From contig ONNR01000004.1 in the NCBI GenBank assembly GCA_900319235.1, positions 124,001-188,000 on the forward strand: 64,000 nucleotides of DNA, read 5' to 3'. The translations under genes were made by a program, and so were the position numbers. Numbering within the stretch: the stretch's first letter is position 1; the number at the start of each line of letters is the position of its first letter. Positions 1 through 8,511 of the stretch are shown in pieces. The notes beneath the pieces were generated by a model. It had not been told where the DNA came from and made no database searches. It was given only the letters and a program-made list of their open reading frames with translations. This DNA is from an uncultured Prevotellaceae bacterium (lineage in GTDB: Bacteria; Bacteroidota; Bacteroidia; Bacteroidales; UBA3663).

Positions 1-1
1 G

Positions 2-850
2 CTGAAGCAGATTGGTCGCGATTCGATGGCGTTCCTTCGCAGGAACACCTTGTGGAAGCGTGTCAAGACAGCCATCCGCAAGCAGATTGTGCCCTGGCAG
101 TTCCTCAGTGGAGAGACGCTTAGTACGGCTCCCTTTTTCACACCTTTCTTGCAGTCAGCTTTTGGTTTGTCTGCTGATATGGTTTGGGAAGTCGGCTATC
201 CTCGCAACGACCACTTCTTCAAGACGGATGTCACCGAAAGGATCATTTCCGATTTGCACAGCAGGTTTGACAGAAAGGATGCTACAGGGAAGGACGAACC
301 TGCGAAACTCCTGCTCTATATGCCAACGCATCGCGATAAGGCAACGCGCGAAGGACATACGTTCGACCCGTTTCAGCAGGCAGGATTCGAACTCGCCAGG
401 CTCGAGGAGGTTCTCGAAGAGAAGAATATCGTCCTGCTTTACAAGGGCCACTTTTTCGACAGTGCCAACCAGGGACTGCAATCTGCACGCCGAATCATTA
501 CGGTCACCGATGACGATTACGACGACATCTATACCTTCATCAAGGATGTCGATATTCTTTTGACCGACTATTCGAGCGTCTACTTCGACTTCCTGCTCTG
601 TCGCAAGCCCATCATCCTTTTCCCATTCGATATGGACGATTACGTGGCTTACAGTCGCCCGTTCTATTTCGACTATGGCCTGATGGAGGGAAAGCGAGTC
701 TTTTCGTGGCAGGAACTCGCAGAAGCCCTCGGCAATGACGATTACTATGTGCCAAGCGAGCAGACAATCCGTCTGATGAACACTTATCTCGACAATAATG
801 CCTGTAGGCGCGTGGTCGAAAAGGTACGACAGCAGATTTCAGGCAATTAA
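2..850 (+). CDS. CDP-glycerol glycerophosphotransferase-family protein (5' truncated by window)
   Basis: The reading frame is open from base 2, so the true start lies upstream; 282 residues are visible. The family (TagF/TarB-like) transfers polyol phosphate from a CDP-polyol onto a glycan or lipid acceptor at the cytoplasmic face of the membrane. The fragment shows the C-terminal GT-B-like half: MPTHRD near visible residue 106 and the family-typical TDYSSVYFDF near residue 190, followed by a hydrophobic strand and PFDMDDY. It is the first of a same-strand run of glycan genes; the next start is 12 bp downstream. The family call is firm. The substrate is unknown, and a cell-surface polysaccharide role is inferred from the neighbours. 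Confidence 0.85.
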   Translation: MKQIGRDSMAFLRRNTLWKRVKTAIRKQIVPWQFLSGETLSTAPFFTPFLQSAFGLSADMVWEVGYPRNDHFFKTDVTERIISDLHSRFDRKDATGKDEPAKLLLYMPTHRDKATREGHTFDPFQQAGFELARLEEVLEEKNIVLLYKGHFFDSANQGLQSARRIITVTDDDYDDIYTFIKDVDILLTDYSSVYFDFLLCRKPIILFPFDMDDYVAYSRPFYFDYGLMEGKRVFSWQELAEALGNDDYYVPSEQTIRLMNTYLDNNACRRVVEKVRQQISGN

Positions 851-862
851 AACTCATCAAGT

Positions 863-1936
863 ATGTCCAAGGCATTGATCATAGGACCCAATTTCCATTA
901 TTTCAACCACAGCGTTGAAAGGGCCTTTTGTGCTTTGGGGTATGAGACACGGGTGCTGGCCTACGACAATCCGGTGCATCCTTACAACGTCGCCAACAAA
1001 CTGCGCTACAAGTTCTGCAGCGACAAGCTTCGGATGAAGGAAGAGTCTCGCGCGCTGTTCCACTTGGAAGCTGAATTGGCATTTGAGGAGTTTGAGCCTG
1101 ATTTCGTCTTCCTGATGAACGGAGATATGCTGTTGCCCGACACGCTCAGACATTGGCGAGGCAAATTGGAAGACGATCCCCAGCCTCCGCAGAAATCTGC
1201 CAAAGTGGCATTGTGGCTCTTCGACAGCTTTATGCACATCCCTTTCTGCGAAGAGAACATCCCGGCGGTCGATGCCGTCTTTTGTTATGAGCAGACCGAC
1301 ATCCCGCTTATATTGGAGAAGTATGGCGTCCAGGCATATTTCCTCCCACAAGCGGTCGATACCTCCATCTATCACGAAGAGAAGGTCGAGAAGTGTTATG
1401 ACCTTGTCTTTGCTGGAGATATCTTCCATTCTCAAAAGCGCAAGGACATCCTCCAGGCTGTCGTGGCTCATTACCCCGATCTTCGGATGAAGATATGGGG
1501 AGAATATAAGCCCTGGTACAAGAATCCCTTGAAGTGGCTGACACGCGAGCGCAAGGATGTCTATATGAATCGTAACGCCAGCGGGAAGCAGCTTAATGCC
1601 GATTATAATCGCGCACGCATTGTCCTCAACATTCACATTGAGCAACAGCGCAATGGCGCCAATCCCAAGGTTTACGAGATCGCGGCTTCTGGCGCTTATC
1701 AGATTTGCGATGCCAATCCCTATGTCGAACAGATCTTCCCACGTGGCGAGGTCGGCTTCTATCATTTCGATGAGACGAAAGACCTTCAGCATCGTTTCGA
1801 TGAACTCTTCGAAAGGATTGACTACGCGCTTGGCCACGATATGAGCCCTCAGGCCGAGGCAGCACACCGGATTATCATCGATAATCATACATTCGAGCAA
1901 CGCATTCAGCAAGTGATTCACACCGTCTATGAATAA
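863..1936 (+). CDS. CgeB-like glycosyltransferase
   Basis: This 357-aa protein has no signal peptide or membrane segment, consistent with a cytoplasmic GT-B enzyme acting on lipid-linked intermediates. The C-terminal part contains NPKVYEIAASGAYQICD (about residues 266-282), the donor-binding signature of the CgeB / Glyco_trans_1_2 group, followed by a typical closing helix ending in EQRIQQVIHTV. The N-terminal half carries a DUF3880-like arrangement with FLMNGD and WLFDS. It overlaps the next gene by 8 bp, which supports translational coupling. The donor and acceptor cannot be read from sequence. Confidence 0.8.
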   Translation: MSKALIIGPNFHYFNHSVERAFCALGYETRVLAYDNPVHPYNVANKLRYKFCSDKLRMKEESRALFHLEAELAFEEFEPDFVFLMNGDMLLPDTLRHWRGKLEDDPQPPQKSAKVALWLFDSFMHIPFCEENIPAVDAVFCYEQTDIPLILEKYGVQAYFLPQAVDTSIYHEEKVEKCYDLVFAGDIFHSQKRKDILQAVVAHYPDLRMKIWGEYKPWYKNPLKWLTRERKDVYMNRNASGKQLNADYNRARIVLNIHIEQQRNGANPKVYEIAASGAYQICDANPYVEQIFPRGEVGFYHFDETKDLQHRFDELFERIDYALGHDMSPQAEAAHRIIIDNHTFEQRIQQVIHTVYE

Positions 1937-2717
1937 TTCACCTCGCATCAAGTTCTATTGCCGTAGTTTCAATAAGGAACTCTACCTGCTCAGCCGTGGA
2001 CTGTATGAGCAGGCGGGATATCCCTGCATTCGTCTCACCGACCAGACGGCAGATGGATATTTCTTCAAAATGCTGGAGGACGAGACTTGCGACATCGCCA
2101 TCAATGTGGATGAAGATTGCTTCATTACCGACCTCGATGCGGTTTTGGCTTTGGCAAAAAAGGCACAGGCTGAAGGTTGGATCAACATCGGTTGTTCAGA
2201 TGCGGGAAAAGGTGTGCCGCGCAAGGGAGATCCCGAGGTGACCAATCCGTTCTTCAACATCTTCAACCTGCACGAAATTCGCAGGGCCTGGAATGCCTAT
2301 CGTCTCATCCCCGAACTCAAACGCGACAGTTACAAGGGCATTGAACCCTATTACAACTTCTTCCATTGGCTGGTGCGTACTTTTCCTGGAAAGACCTTGT
2401 ATCTCGACAATGAGCATCACGCTGATGGCATAACCACCCGTCTCGACTTTTGTCTCCACACCTGGTTCGCACGTCAGTACAATACAGGTCTGCTGACTAG
2501 CCTGTTTGAAGGGAATGATGTGAAGGAAGTCAATCATCGGCAGCGCATCGACGCCATCATCGACGAGGCATATGCCTGCAGGGGCCTTCGTCGTCCGTCT
2601 TTTTCCATCGTGCAGCGCCTTGGATTCAAGGTCGACGAGATGTGTCGTTGGTCCATCAAGGTGCCCCAGCGTGTAGCAGGATGGCCCAACAAGATCCGTC
2701 GTAAATTTGGCAAGTGA
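1929..2717 (+). CDS. Hypothetical protein, possibly GT-A-like
   Basis: I do not recognise a named family for this 262-aa protein. It is soluble, begins inside the 3' end of the upstream glycosyltransferase (8-bp overlap) and ends 3 bp before a GT2 gene, so it is very likely part of the same glycan operon. The segment INVDEDCFITD (DED at residues 61-63) sits after a predicted strand and resembles the acidic metal-binding motif of GT-A nucleotide-sugar transferases. A second conserved-looking stretch, LDNEHHADGITTRLDFCLHTW, lies mid-protein. A glycosyltransferase or sugar-modifying role is an inference from that motif and context only. Confidence 0.6.
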   Translation: MNNSPRIKFYCRSFNKELYLLSRGLYEQAGYPCIRLTDQTADGYFFKMLEDETCDIAINVDEDCFITDLDAVLALAKKAQAEGWINIGCSDAGKGVPRKGDPEVTNPFFNIFNLHEIRRAWNAYRLIPELKRDSYKGIEPYYNFFHWLVRTFPGKTLYLDNEHHADGITTRLDFCLHTWFARQYNTGLLTSLFEGNDVKEVNHRQRIDAIIDEAYACRGLRRPSFSIVQRLGFKVDEMCRWSIKVPQRVAGWPNKIRRKFGK

Positions 2718-2720
2718 CCT

Positions 2721-3563
2721 ATGAAGGTTAGCATCATTTCTCCTGTCTATAATTGTGCTCCCTATATTGTCGAGTGCATACAGAGTCTCCTGGCACAGAC
2801 CTGCCAGGACTTCGAGGTTCTGTTGGTCGATGACCACGGGACGGACGACAGTATCCCGGTGGCTCGTGCCTTCGTCGATCAGCAGGGGATGGGGGAGAAG
2901 TTCCGCTTCCTTCAGACTCCTTGCAACAGCGGGCCCGGCATCGCTCGTAACATCGGCATCGAGGCCGCAAAAGGGGAATACGTGGCGTTCGTCGACAGCG
3001 ACGATGTCTGGGAACCAACCTTCATCGAGAAGCTGCTTCGTGCTGCCGAATCGTCAAGAGCCGATTTTGCCTTTTGCCAGCTCAAGTATCGTGGTGGAGC
3101 AAAGGATGGAAAGATATTTCGCAATCCTGTGGTCAAGGCAGGCGATTTCACGACCTCCGCGAAGCGTCACTTCCTGCTTCATTTCGTCACGTTCTCGGTC
3201 TGCTTCCTCTTCCGTCGCGAGTTCCTGATTGACAATGGGCTTCGTTTCCCCAGCGAGAGGAACAGCGAGGATACGAACTTCCTGACACGCTGTCTGCTCG
3301 TGTCACGACGCATCGCTTGCGTCGATGAGCCGCTCTACGTCTATTGCATCCGCGAGGCCTCGCTCAGTACGGGTCACGACAGGCAGCGCTACAAGTCCCG
3401 TCTGTCGGCACTCAACAAGCTGATGCGGACGTTCAGCGATTTGAAGCACGATTCCCGGTATGCAGACCTTCATCTCAAACAGTACGATGGCGTGATGCGC
3501 ATCATCTGGCTCAAGAAGGGGCTGGCGCAAAGCATAAAGGACTATATAAAAAACAATCTATAA
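2721..3563 (+). CDS. Glycosyltransferase family 2
   Basis: This 280-aa GT-A enzyme transfers a sugar from a nucleotide donor, probably during polysaccharide assembly at the inner membrane. It opens with the classic GT2 start KVSIISPVYN, has VDDHGTDDS near residues 36-44 and the metal-binding VDSDD at residues 91-95. An acidic pair in SERNSEDTNFL (around residue 178) fits the position of the catalytic base. It lies 3 bp after the preceding gene and 1 bp before the YfhO gene, so the run is tightly packed. The family is certain; the linkage made is unknown. Confidence 0.92.
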   Translation: MKVSIISPVYNCAPYIVECIQSLLAQTCQDFEVLLVDDHGTDDSIPVARAFVDQQGMGEKFRFLQTPCNSGPGIARNIGIEAAKGEYVAFVDSDDVWEPTFIEKLLRAAESSRADFAFCQLKYRGGAKDGKIFRNPVVKAGDFTTSAKRHFLLHFVTFSVCFLFRREFLIDNGLRFPSERNSEDTNFLTRCLLVSRRIACVDEPLYVYCIREASLSTGHDRQRYKSRLSALNKLMRTFSDLKHDSRYADLHLKQYDGVMRIIWLKKGLAQSIKDYIKNNL

Positions 3564-3564
3564 A

Positions 3565-6078
3565 ATGGATACAATCAAGAAACTGTGGCCCTCTCTACTG
3601 GCCATAATCATCTTTGCCGTGGTGGCTTGCGTCTATATGTCGCCTGTGCTCGACGGCAAGATCATCGCAACCAGTGATGGCGTGCAGGGTCGTGCTGCTG
3701 TGAACGAGGCTGTCGAATACTACGAGCAGACAGGCAATCGCTCGTGGTGGACAGGCTCCATGTTCTCGGGTATGCCCAACTATCAGATTGGTGGCGGCAG
3801 GTACTTGAAGGACTTTTGGTTGAAACCGGTCAAGGATGTCCTCCTTTGGGGCCATCGCAATGTGATAGCCATCGTGCTGTTCTATTGTCTGGGTTTCTTC
3901 GCCTTGCTTCGTTCGATGAAGGTCGATAAGTGGCTCTCCATCGTGGGTGCCCTGGCCATTGCGTTCTCCAGTTATTTCTTCATCATCATCGGGGCCAATC
4001 ACCATTCCAAGACCTCTACGCTGGCACTTATGTCGGCTGTTGTGGCGGGCTTCTATCTCATCTTCCACGGGCATCGGAAGACGGGTATCGTCCTCACCCT
4101 CTTGTGCTCGGCCATCGGTTTCTTCCCGCATCCCCAGATGTCGTACTATATGTGCTTCATCATCGGTGCCTTCTGGGTGGCTGAACTCTGCTTGGCCATC
4201 ACGTCCAAGGCTTGGAAGGCATTCGGACTCTCGACGTTGCTTTTTGCGGCGTCCTTCGGCATTGGCTTGGGAACGGGTACGGCTGCCATTTTCACCAATC
4301 TCGAATATGCCCAGGAGACCATGCGCGGCGGACATTCCGACTTGGAGAAGGCCGATGATGAGGATAATAAGACCGATGGTCTCGACCTCGACTATGCCAC
4401 CGCATGGAGTTATGGCATCAATGAGTCGTGGACATTCCTGATTCCGAATTATATGGGTGGTTCGTCCAACTACACGTTGGGCAAGGAGTCCGACCTCTAC
4501 AAGGATATGGTCTCGAAGGGCGTGCCTCGCAAGACGGCCGAACAGTTCTGCCAGAGTGTGCCCCTCTATTGGGGCGATCAGCCGTTCACCGCAGGTCCCG
4601 TCTATATGGGTGCCATCGTCTGTCTGCTCTTCGTCCTTGGTCTGTTCGTTGTCAAAGGTCCCTACAAGTGGTGCCTGTTGGCAGTCACGTTGCTCAGCAT
4701 CGCGCTTTCTTGGGGCAACCACTGGATGGGTCTGACGCGCTTCTTCTTCGAAACCGTGCCGATGTACAACAAGTTCCGCGCCGTTTCGTCCATCCTGGTC
4801 ATCGCCGAAGTCACTATTCCGCTGCTTGGTTTCCTCGCTCTCAAAAGAATCACCGAGGCGAAGCAGGCCGTTCTTGAATCTGCCGGCGATTCGGCCAAAC
4901 AGTATGATAGTTCAGCCGTGATCAAGGACTTGTCACGTAATGTGCTCATTGCAGCTGGCGTAGTCGTTGCGCTGATTCTCATCGCTTTTGTCACCACTTC
5001 CGGTTTCATGGGCCCGAACGACGAGGGTATGTTTTCGCAGCTTCCCGACTGGCTGGTCGATGGCATCGTTGCCGAACGTGCAGCAATGTTCAAGGCCGAT
5101 GTCTTCCGTTCGCTTGGCCTTGTACTGGTGGCTGCTGCTGTGGTATATTTCTATGTGAAGAGCCGCAAGTTCCGTGGCACAGCTGTCCTCGCCGCCATTC
5201 TCGGTGCCCTCATCCTCATTGATATGTGGCCCGTGGATAAGCGCTACATGAACGACAGCATGTTCTCGAAGAACAATGCATTCGAGCAGGCGTTCAAGAT
5301 GCAGCCTTGGGAGAAGCAGATCCTCGACAGCGACAAGGATCCCAACTTCCGTGTCTTCAATCTTGCTGCCAACACCTTCAACGATGCCCGTACGTCCTAT
5401 CGCATGAAGTCCATCGGCGGCTATTCGGCTGCCAAGCTGCGCCGCTATCAGGACCTCATCGACCAGCATCTCTCCAAGATGCATTGGCCTGTGCTCAATA
5501 TGCTCAATGCAAAGTATATCATCTTCCAGGATCAGGAGAGCGGACAGACGCTGGCACAGCGCAACCCCGATGCGATGGGCAATGCGTGGTTCGTCGATAC
5601 GCTTCGCGTGGTACCGTCGGCCAATGAGGAGTGCGATGGCCTGATGCAGTACGACCTGCATCATACGGCTGTCATCGACAAGGCATTCTCCGGATGTCTT
5701 GCCAGCGAAGTCAAGGATGGTATTTCGGTCAATGCCATCGATAGTGCTGCCACCGTGAGTCTCGCTTGCTATACGCCCGAATATGTCGAGTACGACTCCA
5801 GGTCGTCAAAGCCTGGCACCATCGTATTCAGCGAGATCTATTATGACAAGGGCTGGAAAGCCAGCATCGATGGCGAGCCCGTCGATCATTTCCGTGTGAA
5901 CTATCTGCTCCGTGCCCTCAATGTCCCTGCCGGCAATCATCACATTCGCTTCGAGTTCCGTCCGGAGTCTGTCGAGCGAGGCAATATGCTCTCGATGTGT
6001 TTCGTCGTGGCGATGTACCTGATTATTCTCGCTTGCATAGGAATGGGCGTCAAGGAGTTATTAACAAAGGGATTGTAA
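3565..6078 (+). CDS. YfhO-family polytopic membrane protein
   Basis: An 837-aa integral membrane protein with about a dozen hydrophobic segments in the N-terminal two thirds and a soluble C-terminal region closed by a last transmembrane helix (VVAMYLIILACIGMG). This is the layout of YfhO (PF09586), a GT-C-like family linked in Firmicutes to glycosylation of teichoic or lipoteichoic acids; in Bacteroidota it is common but poorly characterised. The large exoplasmic loop begins with the PHPQMSYY region and GTGTAAIFTNLEYAQ. Here it closes the first block of the glycan cluster. Its last codons (K-G-L-stop) already match the 10-bp repeat that follows. Confidence 0.85.
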   Translation: MDTIKKLWPSLLAIIIFAVVACVYMSPVLDGKIIATSDGVQGRAAVNEAVEYYEQTGNRSWWTGSMFSGMPNYQIGGGRYLKDFWLKPVKDVLLWGHRNVIAIVLFYCLGFFALLRSMKVDKWLSIVGALAIAFSSYFFIIIGANHHSKTSTLALMSAVVAGFYLIFHGHRKTGIVLTLLCSAIGFFPHPQMSYYMCFIIGAFWVAELCLAITSKAWKAFGLSTLLFAASFGIGLGTGTAAIFTNLEYAQETMRGGHSDLEKADDEDNKTDGLDLDYATAWSYGINESWTFLIPNYMGGSSNYTLGKESDLYKDMVSKGVPRKTAEQFCQSVPLYWGDQPFTAGPVYMGAIVCLLFVLGLFVVKGPYKWCLLAVTLLSIALSWGNHWMGLTRFFFETVPMYNKFRAVSSILVIAEVTIPLLGFLALKRITEAKQAVLESAGDSAKQYDSSAVIKDLSRNVLIAAGVVVALILIAFVTTSGFMGPNDEGMFSQLPDWLVDGIVAERAAMFKADVFRSLGLVLVAAAVVYFYVKSRKFRGTAVLAAILGALILIDMWPVDKRYMNDSMFSKNNAFEQAFKMQPWEKQILDSDKDPNFRVFNLAANTFNDARTSYRMKSIGGYSAAKLRRYQDLIDQHLSKMHWPVLNMLNAKYIIFQDQESGQTLAQRNPDAMGNAWFVDTLRVVPSANEECDGLMQYDLHHTAVIDKAFSGCLASEVKDGISVNAIDSAATVSLACYTPEYVEYDSRSSKPGTIVFSEIYYDKGWKASIDGEPVDHFRVNYLLRALNVPAGNHHIRFEFRPESVERGNMLSMCFVVAMYLIILACIGMGVKELLTKGL

Positions 6079-6204
6079 AGGATTCTAAGGGATTCTAAGG
6101 GATTTTAAGGGACGTATGTTTCTTGTGTCTCAATCTCTACAGGCAAAGGTAACGTCCCCAAATATCCCTTAATATCCCCAAACATCCCTTAATATCCCTC
6201 AAAT
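6067..6204. repeat. Composite repeat element, left copy: 10-bp-repeat arms around a conserved core
   Basis: The element starts within the last codons of the YfhO gene. The left arm is about five 10-bp units of AAGGGATTCT type. The core begins with GACGTATGTTTCTTG, has a 9-base variable stretch, then CTCTACAGGCAAAGG, and closes with CGTCCC, which pairs with GGGACG at the end of the left arm. The right arm is 10-bp units of CCCTTAATAT type, roughly complementary to the left arm, so the whole could fold as one long imperfect hairpin. A second copy in inverted orientation lies at 8192-8333. Confidence 0.85.
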
Positions 6205-6212
6205 AAAAAGCA

Positions 6213-7346
6213 ATGAAAATAACCATTGTCGGCCCAGCCTGGCCATACCGAGGAGGTATAGCGGCGTTCAATGAGCGTCTGGCGCATCAGTTGCAGGCCG
6301 AAGGTCATGAAGTGAAACTCTACACCTTCACGCTGCAATACCCCGGCTTCCTCTTTCCTGGCAAGACCCAGTATAGTGAGGAGCCCGCGCCATCCGACCT
6401 GTGCATCGAACGTCGCCTGTCGTCGGTCAATCCTTTCACGTGGATCGGTCTGGGGCGTCGCATCCGGCATGAGGCTCCCGATATGCTCATCCTGGCCTAT
6501 TGGATGTCGTTCATGGCCCCTTGCCTTGGCACCGTGGGGCGTATTGCACGCCGCAACGGCACCACTCGCGTCATCGCCCTCTGCCACAATCTCATCCCGC
6601 ATGAGACACGTCCGGGCGATACGTTGCTGACCCGCTGGTTTGTCGGCTCGGTCGATGGCGTTGCCGCGCTCTCGCAGTCGGTTTGCGACGATGTGCATCG
6701 TTTTGCTCCCGCTATGCCTGTAGTCGCCTCGCCCCATCCGCTCTACGACAATTTCGGCGAGCCTGTGGACCGAGCCGAGGCATGCCGGCATCTGGGCCTC
6801 GACGCCTCTGCCCGTTACCTGTTGTTCTTCGGCCTTATCCGCGACTATAAGGGCCTTGACCTTTTGCTCGAAGCTTACTTGATGCTTCTTGCTGAGCATC
6901 CCGAGATGAAGCTCATCGTGGCAGGAGAGTTCTACAGCGGGGAGGAGCGATATCATGCACAGGCGGCACGCTTGGGCATCGACGATAAGGTCATCTGGCG
7001 CACATCCTTCGTGCCCGATCATGAGGTGCGTTACTATTTCGCGGCTGCCGACCTCATTGCCCAGCCCTACAAGTCGGCTACCCAGAGTGGCGTGACGCAG
7101 ATCGCCTACCATTTCCAGAAGCCGATGCTGGTGACCCGCGTGGGTGGCCTTGCCGAAATCGTCCCCGATGGCAAGGTCGGCTATGTGGTCGATCCTGATC
7201 CCAAGGCCATCGCCGCCGCCCTCGTTCATTTCGCCACCGAACATCCCGACTTCACCTCGGGCCTCGCCAGCGAACGCGCCAAGTACAGTTGGCCCGTCTT
7301 CACCAAGAACCTATTAACATTAACCAAGACCCAAGCCCCCCTCTAA
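6213..7346 (+). CDS. Glycosyltransferase family 4
   Basis: A 377-aa GT-B enzyme of the GT4 type. It begins with KITIVGPAWPYRGGIAAFNE, the glycine-rich N-terminal acceptor-side loop, and in the C-terminal half has LLFFGLIRDYKGLDLLLEAY and the donor-binding stretch SATQSGVTQIAYHF followed by TRVGGLAEIVPDG (about residues 290-320). It should be cytoplasmic and act on a lipid-linked glycan. It is separated from the YfhO gene by the left repeat element and is followed 41 bp later by the NusG-like gene; the two form a cassette between inverted repeats. The gap to the next gene has two copies of a CCTCTTAACC-like decamer. Confidence 0.92.
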   Translation: MKITIVGPAWPYRGGIAAFNERLAHQLQAEGHEVKLYTFTLQYPGFLFPGKTQYSEEPAPSDLCIERRLSSVNPFTWIGLGRRIRHEAPDMLILAYWMSFMAPCLGTVGRIARRNGTTRVIALCHNLIPHETRPGDTLLTRWFVGSVDGVAALSQSVCDDVHRFAPAMPVVASPHPLYDNFGEPVDRAEACRHLGLDASARYLLFFGLIRDYKGLDLLLEAYLMLLAEHPEMKLIVAGEFYSGEERYHAQAARLGIDDKVIWRTSFVPDHEVRYYFAAADLIAQPYKSATQSGVTQIAYHFQKPMLVTRVGGLAEIVPDGKVGYVVDPDPKAIAAALVHFATEHPDFTSGLASERAKYSWPVFTKNLLTLTKTQAPL

Positions 7347-7387
7347 TCCCGAGGGGGTCTCCTCTTAACCCCTCTTAACCTCCCAAT

Positions 7388-8194
7388 ATGTCTGAGAATA
7401 ACGAACAAAACGAACCCAACCAACCCAAGAGGTTGCTTCCCACCTTACAGGAACTCAACGATCCCGCTGAACTGACACGCATGGCCAAGAAGAAGCACTA
7501 TTCGACCCTTGCTTGGTTTGCCGTGTTTGTGCATCCCGGCCATGAGATGCAGATTCACGATTATCTGATGGGCATCGACACAAAGAAAAGCAAGCGTCGT
7601 GGCAAAGCCAAGAAGGAGGACCTCCTCATCGCCATCGACCCCGAAAAGGTGCTGATGGAGTGCTTCGTCCCCCTCAAGCGCATGCATATCCAGTATTCCG
7701 ACCGTATGGTGTGGAAGGAGAAGGTGCAGACCCCCGGTCTCATCTTCGTGCACACTGTACTCGACAATCGCGACCCATTGTTCCATAGCCGCATCTCCGA
7801 GCACGTCGTCGGTTTCCTCAACGACCGCACCCGCCATTGGCCACAGCCCATCCCCGATATTGAGATGACTGAGTTCAAGGCGCTGTGCCAGGCTGATTGG
7901 CTCATCTCGGTCGAGAAGCCCAAGTATGAGATCGGCGACAAGGTGCTCATCCTCGAAGGTGCACTTCGTGGACACGTGGCGCGCCTCTACGAGATTCGCG
8001 AGACGATAACCAAGGAGGTCGAAAAAGACCGCCAGGGCATGGATATTCTCGACAGTGAGGGCAATCCCATCCGCAAGCGCAAGACTACGCTCTGCGTTCG
8101 CCTCAATTCCGAGCTCGTCGCCACGTTCGAAGTCGATGCCGACAAGGTCGTCAAGGCGCCCAAGGATGCGCCCGACTATGGAGTATACGAATAA
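7388..8194 (+). CDS. NusG-family specialised antiterminator (UpxY-like)
   Basis: A 268-aa NusG paralog. After a polar, Asn/Gln-rich N-terminus, the NGN domain starts near residue 40 with STLAWFAVFVHPGHE and includes VQTPGLIFVHTV; a KOW motif (YEIGDKVLILEGALRGH) follows near residue 185. UpxY proteins of Bacteroides bind elongating RNA polymerase and let it read through long polysaccharide operons. In those systems the gene is usually first in its operon; here it is the last gene of the visible run, behind a GT4 gene and just before the inverted repeat element. Action on this cluster or on another locus cannot be decided from the window. Confidence 0.85.
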   Translation: MSENNEQNEPNQPKRLLPTLQELNDPAELTRMAKKKHYSTLAWFAVFVHPGHEMQIHDYLMGIDTKKSKRRGKAKKEDLLIAIDPEKVLMECFVPLKRMHIQYSDRMVWKEKVQTPGLIFVHTVLDNRDPLFHSRISEHVVGFLNDRTRHWPQPIPDIEMTEFKALCQADWLISVEKPKYEIGDKVLILEGALRGHVARLYEIRETITKEVEKDRQGMDILDSEGNPIRKRKTTLCVRLNSELVATFEVDADKVVKAPKDAPDYGVYE

Positions 8195-8333
8195 GGATAA
8201 TTAGGGATATTAAGTGATTTTTGGGGATATTAAGGGATATTAAGGGACGACGCCTTTGCCTGTAGAGCATGGGATCCAAGAAACATACGTCCCTTAGAAT
8301 CCCTTAAAATCCCTTAGAATCCCTTTAAAAACC
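8192..8333. repeat. Composite repeat element, right (inverted) copy
   Basis: Read on the minus strand this copy matches the 6067-6204 element: AAGGGATTCT-type decamers, then GACGTATGTTTCTTG, a different 9-base stretch, CTCTACAGGCAAAGG, CGTCCC and CCCTTAATAT-type decamers. The arm nearest the upstream gene begins at its stop codon (TAA at 8192-8194 is part of the first decamer). The two copies enclose exactly the GT4 and NusG-like genes. Confidence 0.85.
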
Positions 8334-8382
8334 CCTTTTTTCGCTTCTTTTTTCCTTTAGGAAGAAAAAAATTCGCCTAAAA

Positions 8383-8414
8383 TTTGGAGATATCGACTAA
8401 ATTCGGTATCTTTG
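8383..8414 (+). promoter_or_regulatory. Promoter of ppdK
   Basis: TTTG at 8383-8386 and TATCTTTG at 8407-8414 are 20 nt apart, an exact Bacteroidota-type housekeeping promoter. The leader to the ppdK start is about 90 nt and contains a GC-rich potential stem around 8430-8455. Confidence 0.85.
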
Positions 8415-8511
8415 CGGCATAAAATAAGGAAGCGTCAGCCTCATGGTTGGCGGCCAATCATTTTTGCTGAGTTATTCACTTTCTATAACTAACCTGTTTT
8501 AATTCTAAATT

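Noticed and set aside
857..1951. Long minus-strand frame opposite the CgeB-like gene
   Set aside because: It mirrors a well-supported gene; no promoter or family features. The same applies to other long antisense frames, for example opposite ppdK, dxs and the Omp28-like gene.
6079..6212. Site-specific invertible promoter of the Bacteroides capsule type
   Set aside because: The repeats are about 140 bp and flank two whole genes, no invertase gene is nearby, and no promoter is visible between the arms. Inversion by homologous recombination remains possible and is listed as a finding.
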